This document shows positions 1-14,482 of a DNA stretch of 64,000 nucleotides, in pieces. Numbering within the stretch: position 1 is the first letter of the stretch; every line of letters starts with the position of its first letter. Source of the DNA: Portunus trituberculatus. Taxonomy: Eukaryota; Arthropoda; Malacostraca; Decapoda; Portunidae. Location of the stretch: contig NC_059283.1 of the NCBI RefSeq assembly GCF_017591435.1, forward strand, positions 6,241,012-6,305,011. Reading direction: 5' to 3'. The notes under the pieces are model-generated. The model did no database searches. It saw only the letters and a program-made list of their open reading frames with translations, and had not been told where the DNA came from. A program made the position numbers and the translations under genes.

Positions 1-1082
<1,082 letters not shown>

Positions 1083-1200
1083 CCTCCTTATCCTCTCTCG
1101 CCTACTTTGGTTTCTTTCCTCTTGTATTTAATGAGGCAAGAGCACAGGTGAGAAAGAGTGAGAGGAACAGGTAACCAACACCTGCACTAACAATGAAGAG

Positions 1201-1229
1201 GTGTGCGTGCGTGCGTGCGTGCGTGCGTG
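1201..1229. repeat. (GTGC)n tetranucleotide tract
   Basis: About seven units of GTGC/TGCG. Confidence 0.85.
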
Positions 1230-1339
1230 GGGGTTACTGATAAGAAGTGGACAAGTACTTAGAGGTCAACAGGTCACGAGATTGTTAGTAGAAGTGACTC
1301 TAACGTAAAGCCAATGCTGTATCATTCACGGTTTTGTTG

Positions 1340-1730
1340 CAGGGTGAGGTGAAGGCATGTAGGGTGAAGTGGGGTGAGTTTTGGGTGTCTAGGGTTATTT
1401 TCATTGTCTAGGGTGAGTTTGGGGGTAACCTGGGGTGAGATGGGGTGAGCTGTAGTAGGGTACGGTGAGGTGGGGTTTCTGGGGTGGGTCTGGGGTGAGG
1501 CGGAGTGAGATGAGATGAGTTGGGGTAAGGTAGGGTGAGGTGGAGTGTCTGGGGTGACATTGAGGTGGGATGGGGTGAGTCTGGGGTTAGGTGTTGTGTA
1601 ATAGGGTGAGATAGGATGAGTCTGGGGTGAAGTGGGGTGAGTCTGGGGTGAGGTGGGGTGAGGTGGGGTGACGTGGGGTGTGTGGGGTGAGATTGGAGTG
1701 AGGTGGGGTGAGTCTGGGGTTCTGGCAAGA
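1340..1730. repeat. G-rich degenerate minisatellite (GGGGTGAG-like)
   Basis: Repeated short units such as ggggtgaggt and gtctggggtgag fill about 390 bp, with four-G runs almost every 8-15 bases on the plus strand. Strong guanine-quadruplex potential. Confidence 0.85.
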
Positions 1731-1821
1731 GTGTTTTTGTTTGGATCATAATAGGAATGTGGTGTGAGATTATTTTCCCTTTGAGGAGAGTGAGTAAACA
1801 GGGTGGGTGTGTGTTGCTGTT

Positions 1822-2300
1822 ACTCCTCCTCCTCCTCCTCCTCCTCCTCTTCCTCCTTCTCCTCCTCCTCCTCCTTCTTCTCCTTCTTTTCCTTTTACCT
1901 TCCATCGCTTCTCTTCCTCTCATGTCATTCTTTATCCTCTTCTGTCATTCTTTACATGGGTTTTTATACTTGTCTTCTTACTCGTCGTCTTCTTCCTCTT
2001 CCTTTTCCGTCTTCTTTACATTATTCCTCATACTTATCTTCCTCTTTCTCCTCTTTCTTTATATAATTCTTAATATTTCTCTTCTTTCTCCTTTACATTT
2101 ACCTTTCACACTTTTCCTGTATCTCTTCGTCTTCCTCTTTTTTTAGACGTCTTCTCTTGCTCCTCTTACCTCCTCAATATTCATCTTTATACTCATATTT
2201 TCAACATAATCCTTCATATTTCTACTCATTCACTCCCTCCTGCTCATCTTCCTCCTCTTCCTCCTCCTCCTTCTTCTCACATGTTCCTTTACACGCCCAC
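1822..2300. repeat. CT-rich stretch led by (CTC)n
   Basis: (CTC)n at 1822-1882, then ~400 bp of strongly pyrimidine-rich DNA with no credible gene. Confidence 0.7.
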
Positions 2301-2649
2301 ACATCATCCCAGAGATGCATATGAAACACATTAGACTAAGAAAGATTCAGTTATAACTCCTCAGCTCTCCTCACTCTCTCTCCCTCCTTCTCTCTCTCTC
2401 TTTTAACCTTTCCTGAGTATCTATATTTACCCTCATGTGCCTCTTAGGTCCCCCCATCCCCTTCCCTCTCTCCTCACACTGTCACGAGGTCCAGATGTGT
2501 CCCGAAGCCACTAAGATTAGAGTGTCCCATTAAAGATGTCCAGGTAACGAAGCTGCCTTGATGACGAGTGTATATGAAACAACGTCTTTTTTTATTAATG
2601 GTGAGCACATCAGGATTCTCTCACTCTTGTATCTTCAAAGGGAACGAGT

Positions 2650-2722
2650 CGAGGAGGAGGAGGAGGAGGAGGAGGAGGAGGAGAAGGAGAAGGTGGAGGA
2701 GGAGGAGGAGGAGGAGGGAGGA
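2650..2722. repeat. (GAG)n tract
   Basis: Imperfect GAG trinucleotide run of about 70 bp. Confidence 0.9.
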
Positions 2723-2986
2723 GATAAAGAAACAAGTGATGATGGCGATTAATAGTGAGAAATATGAAGATGAGGAATTGAAAAAGAAGAAATAAGGGAA
2801 GGAAAGAGAAAGACAGGAAGAATTATAAGAGCAAAGTAGTAGAAGAAGGAAGAGTAGGAGGAGAAGGACACGGATAAATAAATAAGAAAAGAAAAAGAAA
2901 GATGGGAAGAAATGTAAGAGGAAAATCAAAATGGGAAAAAAAAGGGTAGCTTGACTAATTGACAGCTCTACTAAGCACACGTCCCT

Positions 2987-2988
<2 letters not shown>

Positions 2989-3058
<70 letters not shown>
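2989..3058. repeat. (AC)n tract
   Basis: Uninterrupted AC dinucleotide, about 70 bp. Confidence 0.95.
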
Positions 3059-3060
<2 letters not shown>

Positions 3061-3392
3061 CGCATCGTCCTCACCTCAGGTCAATATACACACGCTAAAA
3101 CCTAAAACCTTCTCGCTGCGCCCCTCAAAAAAAAAAAAAAACTTTTTCGGCGCCTCCCTCGACCTCTGAGCCACACTGTTGGGCGCCCATTGAGTCTGTG
3201 CGCGGCTGACACCTGGCGGCTCGAGGGTTGAGAGGCGCGGAGAGGCCTGAGGGGCGTGGAGTGGCGGGACGTCTTGAGTGCCGCCGCCTTGTCGCTCGTC
3301 TATTGCAGTAAACAGGTGTGGTGTTGATGCCCTGAGGAACACCACGCCAGCTCTGGTCTCTCAAACGCCTCCACGCCCTCTTACTGCCTCTT

Positions 3393-3800
3393 ACCTTCAG
3401 TCTAGCGCATACACGCACCTTACCCATACCTTATCGCCTCTCATACACTCACACGCACTTTCTCTTTACCTTATGTTTAGTCTAGCACATACACGCACCT
3501 TACCCATGCTCCATCGTCTCTCATACACATCCACACGTACTCTTTCTGTACCTTATCTCCATTCTAACAAATAAACGCACCTTCCACACGTGTTATCTTC
3601 ATTCCAACACACCCACGCACTCTAGTCATGCCTGATCTTCATTCTAACATACTTCATTTTCAATCATCCACTTCCACGCACCCACACAACCTCTTGTCTT
3701 CACCCTAACTCACCACACGCACTCTCTCCAAGCCTCATATCCACTCAAACACGTTCCACACGCCACCACACCCACGCTTACTCACTAACTCTCATATTTA
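3393..3800. repeat. Degenerate ~40/80 bp tandem repeat
   Basis: Units built on tctaacacatacacgcacc then ttacccatgccttat repeat with ~40 bp spacing; the first two 80 bp double units (3393-3477 and 3478-3558) are most alike. Open frames across it are repeat translations. Confidence 0.7.
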
Positions 3801-4326
3801 CAAGCACAAGACGACCCCAGGTACCAGGTTTCGCTAAGGTGAGGCTTCAGGTCTTCAGGGAAGCTTGTAAATTGGCAGAAAATTTGAAAAGAGTAATTTC
3901 CATGGAGGTGATTTGGCGGGGGAGGTCGCGGGCACCTGACCAAACAGCGAAGGGAGGGTCAGGTTACTCCGGCAACACAGGAGACGAGCTGCACCCCGCC
4001 GAGGGAACACCAGAGAGGGGAGAAGGGGGGAGAGGAGAGACGGGAGAGGCACGAGGGGAAGTAGGAGGCCAGTAGGGAAGGAACCAAGGGACCGACGACT
4101 GGAGGGGAAAAAATAGGAGGGAAAGTAAGGGAAAAAAATAAAGGAAAGAACGGAGGAAGGAGACCATGAGGAGAAAAATACGATGGGAAAATAATGGAAA
4201 ATGCACGAAGGATTGGAGACGGAGGAAAACATGAGAGGAAACTAAGGGAAAGAACGAAGGGAAATGAAAACACGTAGATTTCTCTAGGGATGAAGCAGAA
4301 ATTAGGAATCTTGATGAAAAGAAAAC

Positions 4327-4328
<2 letters not shown>

Positions 4329-4393
<65 letters not shown>
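4329..4393. repeat. (AG)n tract
   Basis: AG dinucleotide, about 65 bp; a (GGA)n run follows at 4508-4540. Confidence 0.95.
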
Positions 4394-4395
<2 letters not shown>

Positions 4396-4703
4396 CAACC
4401 GCCTTAGAATAACAAGATCTAACGAAACACTTGGGCTCATTAAATAATTGTGAGAGTGAAGAAGAGGAGGTGAAGGATTTAGCAATGACCGAAGGAGGAG
4501 GCTAAGGAGGAGGAGGAGGAGGAGGAGGAGGAGGAGGAGAAAGAAAGCCGGCCTGAGGGTTCCTGACTGATGGTGGAGGAGCCTCTTCAGCGAAAGGAGG
4601 AGGAGGAAGAGAGGGATGAAGGAGAGGAAGAGGGGAAAATGAAGAGGAGGAGAACGAGAAGAAGGAGAGTGGGAAAAGATTAGATCACAAAAACGAGAGA
4701 GGG

Positions 4704-4708
<5 letters not shown>

Positions 4709-4782
<74 letters not shown>

Positions 4783-4935
4783 TCAATGAGGGGAGAATGT
4801 TTGAGAGGAGAGGTTGGGGAGTGAGTAGGATGACTAATGATTCCCCTCTTCCCCCACCCCCCACGAAGATCCCCCGCAGAGGTCAATGAGGAAGAGGAGG
4901 AGGAAGAAGAAGAGGAGGAGGAGGAGGAGGAGGAG
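4709..4935. repeat. (AG)n and (GGA)n tracts
   Basis: (AG)n at 4709-4779 and an imperfect GGA run at 4888-4935. Confidence 0.9.
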
Positions 4936-5167
4936 AGATAGGAGGGTAAGGAGGAAGTAGAAAGGTCAAGGAGAGGAGGTAATGGAGAAGGAAGAAGAGG
5001 AGAAAAGAGGAGGAATGAGGAAATAGGGAGACTAAAAAGAGGAAATATATAAAAGGGGAAAAATAAGGTAAAACGTAGAAAGAAAGAGGAAAAGGCAAAA
5101 GACACAAAGATAAGTATGATATTAAAAAGATATATTTACTTTGTTTTATGTCTTTGTTTGGATTATG

Positions 5168-5594
<427 letters not shown>

Positions 5595-5885
5595 GATGGG
5601 AGGGGAAAGGAGGGGGCGGAGGGGATGGGGAGGAAGGCACTTGGAGGGAGGTGACGTTGGAGAGAACAAACAAACTATGATGCTCATGTAACAGGTTCCC
5701 ACGGTCACTCCGACTAGCGCAGCCTCCCGGTAACTCGACCCTCCCGCCCCCCATCCCCCTCCCGCCCTCACATCCTCCCTCTCCCCTCTTGACTCTTCAC
5801 GCGGCGTTGCCATGGCGACCGTTCATCATCTTAAGTGAGCTCCCTGCCTGCCCGCCTGCATCCTGCACACACAAACACAAACACA

Positions 5886-6426
<541 letters not shown>

Positions 6427-6429
<3 letters not shown>

Positions 6430-8509
6430 CGTGGATACAATTTCAAACACAAAATACAAGTACATTCTTTTCCATTCAGTTTATCTCCGTCAGTTTTTCA
6501 CCTTCAGCTTTGTTTTAGCGAGATACCGCGACATGCAAACTCTTCTCTCTTTCCTCCCCTTTCATATACTCTTTCTCCTTCTTCTTCTCCACCTCCTCCT
6601 TGATTCATTCTCCTCCGCGCTGCTCTCCCTCCCCTCTTCACCCTCAGAAGGGGAGAAATACCTCACTGTATAAAAAGGCTGTACGTTTACTACGCTAACA
6701 CAATAACTTCTTCATTCTGAGCAGCTTCGCCTCTTTCCTCTCCACTTTCTGCCCTCTGTCTTTAATCTCCTCTTCCTCTCCATCTCAAACATGCTTCCTC
6801 TCTATAATCTTCGCTCCTCTTTCCTCTCTACGAGTCACAAGGAACAGGGAATAGTCCAAGAGAGTTCTCGTTTCTCTATCTCAGCATTACGGTTCACCTA
6901 GAGTCGACAGAAGAGTGTTTATCCTTCAAGACCAGCCAGGTGAGGGGAAGGAGAGGGTGGGTGAGGGGAGGGAAGCAGAGGGCAGCACCGCGTCCCTCTT
7001 TTTCTTTCAGCCTCGTTTACATCCCAGTTTTCAAAGGTCCTACTCAAATAAACACGGTCGCAAATGCTGGACTCCTCCCTGCCCCGTGAACCATCGAGGG
7101 GGACGAAATAATAAAGCCTCTTCTCGCTTACACTCTCTCACTTTCTCACTCTCTCTCTCAGCACTCCAATACGGAATGACTTCGTGAGAGACACATACAA
7201 AGTAGAATTAACAAACATTTCACTTGATCTGCTTACGTTCCGCACATTCGCTTCAACATTGTAGCCGTTCATGTTTCTCCTAACCTTTCCTCCGCCCCTA
7301 GACGCTCCAAAGATCCTGCAGGAGTTAGTATCCCCACCAGGAGGAAGGAAAGGGGTTCACCTGAGCTCCTCCCCGGCGAGTCAGGTGCCAGATGAATTGA
7401 AAAAGGAGATAGACGAATGAGAAAAAAAAAAAAACAATACCTTTTACGTACACGAAGGAACAGTAGTGGCAGATGATACAGGAGGCGGAGGATCGGCAAG
7501 GCACGCTTCTGGAACACACTACACGCCCACACGCCCTCATACCCACGCCCTCATACCTTACACCCACTCCTTGCATCCTAAACCCTTGATTCATCTCACC
7601 CACCTCACCTGCCACCCGCCAGGCTTAAGCCACCTGTTCCTCTTGTCTCCTTTCCCCTTCCTCCTTCTACCTGCCACAGTGCCAGGGTGCCAACTAAACA
7701 AGCTCATTCCTGCCCGCCTGTTTGGAGTCAGAGGGAAACATGAGACTATTACTGAGGCCTCGGCTGTATACTTCTGCATCAAGTTCCTCGTTCACGCAAT
7801 TGGAAGCAGGTGCGTGGGGCTAAGATGTTACGGTAGGTATTTAGCGAGGCAGACAGGTGTGCACAGCCAGGCAGGTGAGTGAAGGGAGTGGAGGAGCAGT
7901 GGGTGATGCAGCTGGCGTGGCGGAAAATGGGACAAATGTAGGAGGTATGCATGTGGTTAATGAATAAGAGGAATGTGAAGAATAGAAATAAAGAGTGAGA
8001 AACAGAGAAAAGGAAGGAAAAATATGAGTTTCTGTCTCTACGGAATGCAAGTCAAGGCACGAACAGATTTAGAAGGAAGAAATATGTTTAGTGAACAAGA
8101 GGAATAGAACAGGAATAGAAAGAGCGAGATGAGAGAAAAAGGAAAAAAAATGTAAATTCCGTGTGTATATAAACAAGTCAGGGCTAAAATAATAGTGAAA
8201 GGAAGGAATGAGGAATAGAAAACAGGAATAGATAAAGCAAAAAGACAGGAAAGAAGGAATGGAAATGCAAAATTCAAATATCTATACGAAAATCAAGTCA
8301 AGGCTACACTTTCCGCGGCTTCCTCGTGGCTTTGTTAATCCCGCCACTAATGTCACTGTTTTCCTTTACACACAGATGCTTTATGACCACAAACACCGTC
8401 AGCAGGCATCGTATATCGCCCACACCTGCCTAGCGGCGTCACCCTCACGAGAGAACTTCATCCGTCCGTTCAACAAATCGTAAACAAGCGCGTTGATTAT
8501 GCACGCACA

Positions 8510-8511
<2 letters not shown>
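6427..8511. other. Noncoding stretch, no gene recognised
   Basis: Mixed-composition DNA with purine-rich parts (7,970-8,260). Only short unrelated frames. No SINE, inverted-repeat element or long microsatellite was seen. Confidence 0.5.

Positions 8512-8571
<60 letters not shown>
8512..8571. repeat. (AC)n tract
   Basis: AC dinucleotide, about 60 bp. Confidence 0.95.
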
Positions 8572-8574
<3 letters not shown>

Positions 8575-9039
8575 AGTTATCATCGCCAAGGTGGGAATGT
8601 AAAATAGTTAAAATATACTTCACATACCTGAACATGTTTGACTCACACGGAAGAAGAGAGGTGAGGAGAGAAGACGCAGATGATATACAAGGTGAGAGAA
8701 AGGAAGTAGAGATGAGATACGACATGCGAGGAGGAAAGTAGAGGGAAGAGAAGATACGTGGAGATGAAATGTGGGAGGAGAGATTTTTTTTCAAGATTAC
8801 AAGTTGGGTAGAGAGAAAGTAGATAAAAGTAGATAAAAGAGAAAGCAAAAGGAGTGGTAAAGAAGATCAAAGTAAAAAAAAGAGATGTAAAAAGGAGAAA
8901 AGAGAGATTTTTAATGAATAATGAGGTAAGGAACAGATAAGAGAAAACAATGAAGCAGTGGAGATGATACAAATAAGAAGAGCGATATAGAAAGGAGAGA
9001 AGAGACGATTGGAGATGAAAGATAAGACAGATGAAAGTA

Positions 9040-9043
<4 letters not shown>

Positions 9044-9115
<72 letters not shown>
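9044..9115. repeat. (AC)n tract
   Basis: AC dinucleotide, about 72 bp. Confidence 0.95.
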
Positions 9116-9116
<1 letters not shown>

Positions 9117-9328
9117 GAAGACACTCCCCAGCCATGTCCTGCAAACCCCACGCCCCTCCAGAGTGTCCCCAGCCCCACTCTCGCCCTTCACCAGGCAGCC
9201 TCAGATGCGGTGAGGGCTCAAGTTACACCTGGTCAGGGCGGGAGGAGGTCACCAGGCTGCTAAGTCTTGGTGATCCTTACTGACTAATTTCGTCACACCA
9301 ATCCAACTTCACCAAAACACTTCTGTCC

Positions 9329-9520
9329 TCACCTTCACTACTTTCCAATGGCTTTAGTTGAAGTTACATTGGTTAGTATTAGTGTTTAAGGTTCCAATGG
9401 GATATCAGTAGGATTTCTAGATTATTTGCAGGAGAAATCGTCTTTAGAATCCTGCCAATTGTGTCTGTGGCCTTTTAGAAAAGCCTGTGCTTCTGAAGAC
9501 TGCACCAAGACCAGTAGCGG
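9329..9520 (+). repeat. Dispersed repeat family X, copy 1
   Basis: Shares ordered blocks with copies at 24.7, 27.1 and 45.2 kb: CTCACC-TACTT, CTAGTTGAAGTTACA, GGTTTCTA, GAAACCTTGC, and GTGTCTGTGGCCTTT. No coding capacity seen. A diverged interspersed repeat of unknown class. Confidence 0.5.
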
Positions 9521-9984
9521 GCTAATTGTTAACTTGGTGCTCAAATTCCAGGAGTTATATGTCCGTGTCAACTCCCTGCGCGTGAACACCTGAATTAGTA
9601 AGGTGAGATTGGCAGGTAAGGTTCGTTTTCTTTTCTTTTTCTATTCTTTTTTCGTGCTTAATGGGGCACTCAGCTATTTTCTCCCGTGCAGCGGTGGATT
9701 TTGTAAGGTCAGTAATACCAGTAAGGGCAGCACCTACCTAGTCTGCCCTTTCCAGTTCTCTTCGTATTTTTTCTTCCCGGCCTTACGGTGCACCTCATCT
9801 TACCTGTCACCGTTTCTAAACAAGGCAACGTTCACCTGTTTTTATTTTATTTACCATCTTTACGTCAGAAACTAGGACATTGTCGTGGTGGTTAGTAGAA
9901 GGTAAATTTTAGAAGGTAAGGTACTACATTTTGTGTGTTTTGCGGTGTTTCTGTGTCACTGCGAATCATTTTTTAGTCTTTCTG

Positions 9985-10215
9985 TATGTTTTACTATACT
10001 TCGGTATATTTTGGTGAATTTAGGTGCGTTTGGGTGTGTTGTTTCATGTGTTTTAGTGTGTTTAAGCGTTTTTCGAGTGTTTTGGTGTGTTTTGGTGCCT
10101 TCTGGTGCGTTCTGGCTGCGTGTGTGTGTTCTGATGTCTTTGGATGACTTTATCGTATGTCTTAGTGTATTTACGAGTGAATTTGGTGGCTTGTCGTGTG
10201 TTTTAGTCCGATTTA
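9985..10215. repeat. Degenerate GTGTTTTGGTG-like short repeat
   Basis: Units such as gtgttttagtgtgttt and gtgttttggtgtgttttgg recur every 10-20 bases for about 230 bp. The open frame through it lacks any recognisable domain. Confidence 0.6.
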
Positions 10216-10602
10216 GGGTCTTCACATACGCCTTGCTCACTATAAACGATCATTTTCACCATTTTCTCTCGTTTATCTCTCTTCTTTGGCTGGGAAAGTA
10301 CGCAGTAAGCGCAGTGATAACGTAAACACTGACTGCTTCCTTCAATTGTGGCCTCTCTCAACCTCGACCTTTCGAACCTCGCACTTAACACAGGGGGAAA
10401 GTTTCGGCGCGGGATTTTGAAATGTTACCTGCGTCACCTTTCATTTGCCGTCACGTGGTTTCCCAGTTTTTGCGTCCCTGATTCACGTAGTCATATTTTG
10501 TCCCCAAATGTCACGGTGACTTTTCATATTCAGAGTCACGTAACTCATTTTTCCACCGAGTTGTTTTCACGGAAGCTACAGAGAATCTTATTATTTGGAT
10601 TG

Positions 10603-10610
<8 letters not shown>

Positions 10611-10689
<79 letters not shown>

Positions 10690-10791
10690 TATCTACTTCT
10701 ATATTTTCTATCTTTTCTCATTTCTTTCCTTCTTTCTCTCTCCTTCATGTATGTTTATCAAACTTTAATTCACATCTATTCTTATCCCTTC

Positions 10792-10862
<71 letters not shown>
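10611..10862. repeat. Two (CT)n tracts
   Basis: (CT)n at 10611-10686 and 10799-10862, separated by ~110 bp of CT-rich DNA. Confidence 0.95.
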
Positions 10863-10867
<5 letters not shown>

Positions 10868-11055
10868 TATCTCCCTCCTTCTCCCCCTGCCACGCAGAAC
10901 AAAGGACCCTCACCCCCTCCACTTCAAACCGCAGAACCGCAAAAGGAGGAGAAGATAAGGACGTTCTGGTGGAGGTTCTGTCCCGCCACACTGAAGAGGG
11001 AGTAGAGGGAGTCTGCAATAATACTTTCGTCTATTAATATTTACTTGGTGGACAA

Positions 11056-11283
11056 AGATCTAACAGAGTGGTTGATGAATCTAATAGAGTGGCTGATGAA
11101 TGGGACACACTCAGTAATCATGTTGTTAGTGCTGAGTCAATAGGGAGATTTGAAAGATCAGACACATTTATGGATGGAGATGATAGATGAAATTAAGTAG
11201 CTTTGGTTATACAGGAACTGCCACGTGTAGGTCTGACAGCCTCTTTCATTTTCCTTCATTTTCTTATGTTCTTATGTAAAAGG
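11056..11283 (+). mobile_element. 3' end of a non-LTR retrotransposon (pol C-terminus plus tail)
   Basis: An open frame from 11056 to TGA at 11188-11190 contains NRVADEWDTLSNHVVSAES and FERSDTFMDGDDR, the usual C-terminal end of a non-LTR pol (EWN-LS--VV-A-S---FK motif). A 24 bp in-frame duplication, (S/N)RVxDEs-like, occurs at 11059-11106. The tail, ending with repeats of TTCTTATG, matches a second copy in an ACADS intron. Confidence 0.75.
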
Positions 11284-12200
11284 AGTGATTTTTAATGATT
11301 TTCTGTGATTAAATTGATTATTTTTAAGATTTTTTTCTTATTAGTTAAAAAAAATAGTGATATTTAAGTTAGGTTTAATATTTACGTAGTTTTTTTTAAA
11401 GTATCATTTCAGATTGATGTTTACCTACAGATGGAGTAAAAGGCAGGTTATTCTAATTATTTTCTATGGTTATGTTGAAATTATTATCATTGCAGGTTAA
11501 AAAGGAGTGATATTCAAATCAACCTCAGTGACTACGTTGAATTTTTACAGTGATATTACTGATACTATCTCCTTCACGTAAGAAAGTGATCAGGTTGGTA
11601 ATTAACTGCATACCTAAGCAGCTCATCTGGCAAGGAGGTCACACTCACGCTCATAAACTAGACTCAATTACCAACCCTTGCCACCACCACCACCACTATC
11701 ACCACCACCACCACCACCACCGCCACACATAGGTGAATGACCCTCTCTCGCCTCCCTGACAGGTGCTTGACGCAGACCAGCACGTGTCCCAGCGTCAGGT
11801 GCGCCCCAGCTTGTAGGCACGCACCGGTGATTCTCCGGTACAATACGCGACGCAAGGTTCTAGTGTTACCGGTTCGATTCTCGCTCATAGTGGTTCCTCG
11901 GCTTAAGAATTTGTGTTTTCGTGACTGGTGTGTTTCAAGTGTCTGGTTCTGATTCTAGTTTGTTAGTGGGATTAACGTTTTCTATGCCGTTACTTTTGTC
12001 TCATCTCTCTATCTCCGTCTTCTTTATTTTTCTATTTCCTTTCTTTATTATCTTCTCTCCTCTTCCTCTTCCTTCTCCTCCTCTTCCTATTTAGTGGGGA
12101 GAAGTAGTATTTCCTATATACTTTCTTAACTTATCTCATCTCCTCTCTATCTTTAAGTCATCATTTTCCTATCTTCGATCTACATTATCTTTTCCTCTGG
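11284..12200. other. Noncoding stretch with short (CAC)n
   Basis: AT-rich to mixed DNA; an imperfect CAC run at 11683-11726. No gene recognised. Confidence 0.5.
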
Positions 12201-12201
12201 T

Positions 12202-12274
12202 CTCCTCCTCCTCCTCCTCCTCCTCCTCCTCCTCCTCCTCCTCCTCCTCCTCCTCCTCCTCCTCCTCCTCCTCC
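12202..12274. repeat. (CTC)n tract
   Basis: CTC trinucleotide, about 72 bp. Confidence 0.95.
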
Positions 12275-12461
12275 TTCTCTTCCATTCCCTACACTTCTTA
12301 ACTACAAGGAGAGGGCAACACTTACATCTCAGGGCAAAGGAGCACCACAGGGACGATTCGTTCTGAAAAGATAGAAAAAAATTGAATGAGAAAGTGTACC
12401 AGTAACAAGTAGTGAATGACCATGAACCTAGTAATTAAATTTTTCACGTGTTTTTTTTTTT

Positions 12462-12962
12462 TTATTACCATTATTCATTTATCTATCTATTCATTTATTT
12501 TCATCTATCTATTTATCTTTAAGAGGTGACGGATTTAATGAAGAAATATATGTACATGAAGAAGAAGAAGAAGAAGAAGAAGAAGAAGAAGAAAGAGAAG
12601 AAGAAGAAGACCATATAAGGAAGGTTCAAAGAGGCCAAAAAACGAAGAGGAGGAAGAAAGAAGAGAGTAAACCCACTAAAAGCAATAACAACAAGAACAA
12701 GAAGACACTGATAAATATGGAAAAAATGGAGAAATGAAATGAGATGAAAAGAAAAGGAGAAAGAGGAGGAAGAAAAGGAGGAGGAGGAGGAGGAGGAGGA
12801 GTTGGAGGAAGATGAAGAAAACGAGGAGAAGGAGAAGAAATAAGAAAAAAAATCGTAGAAGAAGAATTATCGTTGTTGTTGTCATTGTTGTCGTAATCAG
12901 AAGAGGAGGTGGTAGAGAGAAGTCTGCTAAGGAGGAGGAGGAGGAGGAGGAGGAGGAGGAGG
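12462..12962. repeat. TATC, GAA and GGA microsatellites
   Basis: Imperfect TATC/CATT at 12462-12522, (GAA)n at 12558-12611, GGA runs at 12775-12802 and 12930-12962. Confidence 0.85.
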
Positions 12963-13201
12963 ACTCTGAGCAGCAGCAGCAGAGGCAGGGGATGCGTGGA
13001 GGGCGCCTGAGGGTGGTGTACGGGCTCAGGTTTCCGGGCTTTCAGCAGGTGCGGGTCCCGGTTACTTCCCTTGGCTCAGGTTACCCCGCCCCTCTGCCCC
13101 GCCCCGCACCCCAGGACTGATTAGTTGGGGGGGGGAAGAATACTGGCCTGGCGGATCGGGGCAGCAAGGTCAGGGAGGGAGAAGTGAGTATGAGGATAGG
13201 G

Positions 13202-13204
<3 letters not shown>

Positions 13205-13267
<63 letters not shown>
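13205..13267. repeat. (GT)n tract
   Basis: GT dinucleotide, about 62 bp. Confidence 0.95.
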
Positions 13268-13268
<1 letters not shown>

Positions 13269-13501
13269 GAGGGGGGGTGTGGTTATAGGTAAGTGCAATT
13301 AAGGGAGTGAAGCGTCTAATGGCAATCAATGACGTAGGTTTGGAGTGCGCTGATCGTCTTGCTGGGGGCAGAATGATAAAGAAGAAGCCGCTCGTAGGGT
13401 GTAAGATCGCCTTACATACTCTTCGATCCTCCCTCTCCGCCGCCTCCTCTTGTTAGCATTCACCTCTTTTTTTTCTATATTTATCTTTTGGAACCTATAA
13501 T

Positions 13502-13502
<1 letters not shown>

Positions 13503-13563
<61 letters not shown>
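13503..13563. repeat. (GT)n tract
   Basis: GT dinucleotide, about 61 bp. The 700 bp to the SINE at 14258 holds no recognised gene. Confidence 0.95.
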
Positions 13564-13564
<1 letters not shown>

Positions 13565-14257
13565 ATGTTTACAATTCGTGCGGCGCTGTGTTGGATTGAA
13601 GGGAGGCACGTAGGCTTAGGGAGGAGCGGGGTGGGGGTAGGGGTAAAGGAAGCGGCCTAGGGTGTAAATAAAGGCAGGTGCTCTCTGTTCACCTGCCTCA
13701 CGCTGACCCAGGGGCGTGGCGTCACCTCAACACCTGCGGGGATCACAGAAGGAAGTGCTATCGTAAACTTTACCGGACTTGAAACTTTCTTGCATTAATA
13801 ACTTTTCCTTTTAATATCCTCCTTTGATAGCTTTCCTCTGCGCTATTGTCTCTTTGTACCTTTCTTTCTGCGTGATTTTCCTGTTTACTCTTTGTCACTT
13901 CTTTCCCATAATTTCTTTTACCCATTTTCCTTGTATAAATTTTCCTTTGTCATTTGTCTGTTAATTTTTCCCTTCTTTCGATAATGTTCTTATGTTACTA
14001 TGTTCCTTTGATAACCTTCCTCTCTCATTCTTCATCTAATTTATGAACTCGTCAATAATTCAGTAAAAATATCACAAGAACCACCTGCTTTCCAAAAATC
14101 GGTAGAAAACCTTTATTTTCTAGGCACGACTCCTTAGCTTTTAATGAATAACAACCACTTGAGTCACATGTCCTCACTAAATCACATCTTACCTGTCCTG
14201 TACAAGCGTTCAATAGGCAATAAGGACACCTGGAGGCGATAACCTAAACAACGTCTT

Positions 14258-14482
14258 GGGGCCGCCGTGATACAGTGGAACCATGCTTGCTTTGGGGTCT
14301 AAGGGGGTCTCCAAGCGCACAGGTTCGAATCCTGTCCACGGTCCGAGTGTAGGTTGGGCTTCCTCACTTGGGGCAATGGTTTCCTAGCGGGTGGGCTTTG
14401 AGATAGGAGGTACCCAAAAAAATATCCCCTTTAGCCCATAAATTCTCGTGAAAAGCCCACATAGTATAAAAAAAAAAAAAAA
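14258..14482 (+). mobile_element. tRNA-derived SINE with A-tail
   Basis: The head has an A-box-like TGATACAGTGG (14268-14278) and a perfect B box GGTTCGAATCC (14322-14332) with tRNA-like flanks, then a ~130 bp non-tRNA body and an A-run (about 14468-14482). A family different from the SINE at 58.6-58.9 kb. The tail and body exclude a functional tRNA gene. Target-site duplication was not resolved. Confidence 0.85.

Noticed and set aside
11865..11890. B-box-like ggttcgattct as a tRNA or SINE
   Set aside because: No A box at the right distance, no cloverleaf pairing and no tail.
14258..14345. Functional tRNA gene
   Set aside because: Pol III boxes are present but a non-tRNA body and an A-tail follow, so it is a SINE head.
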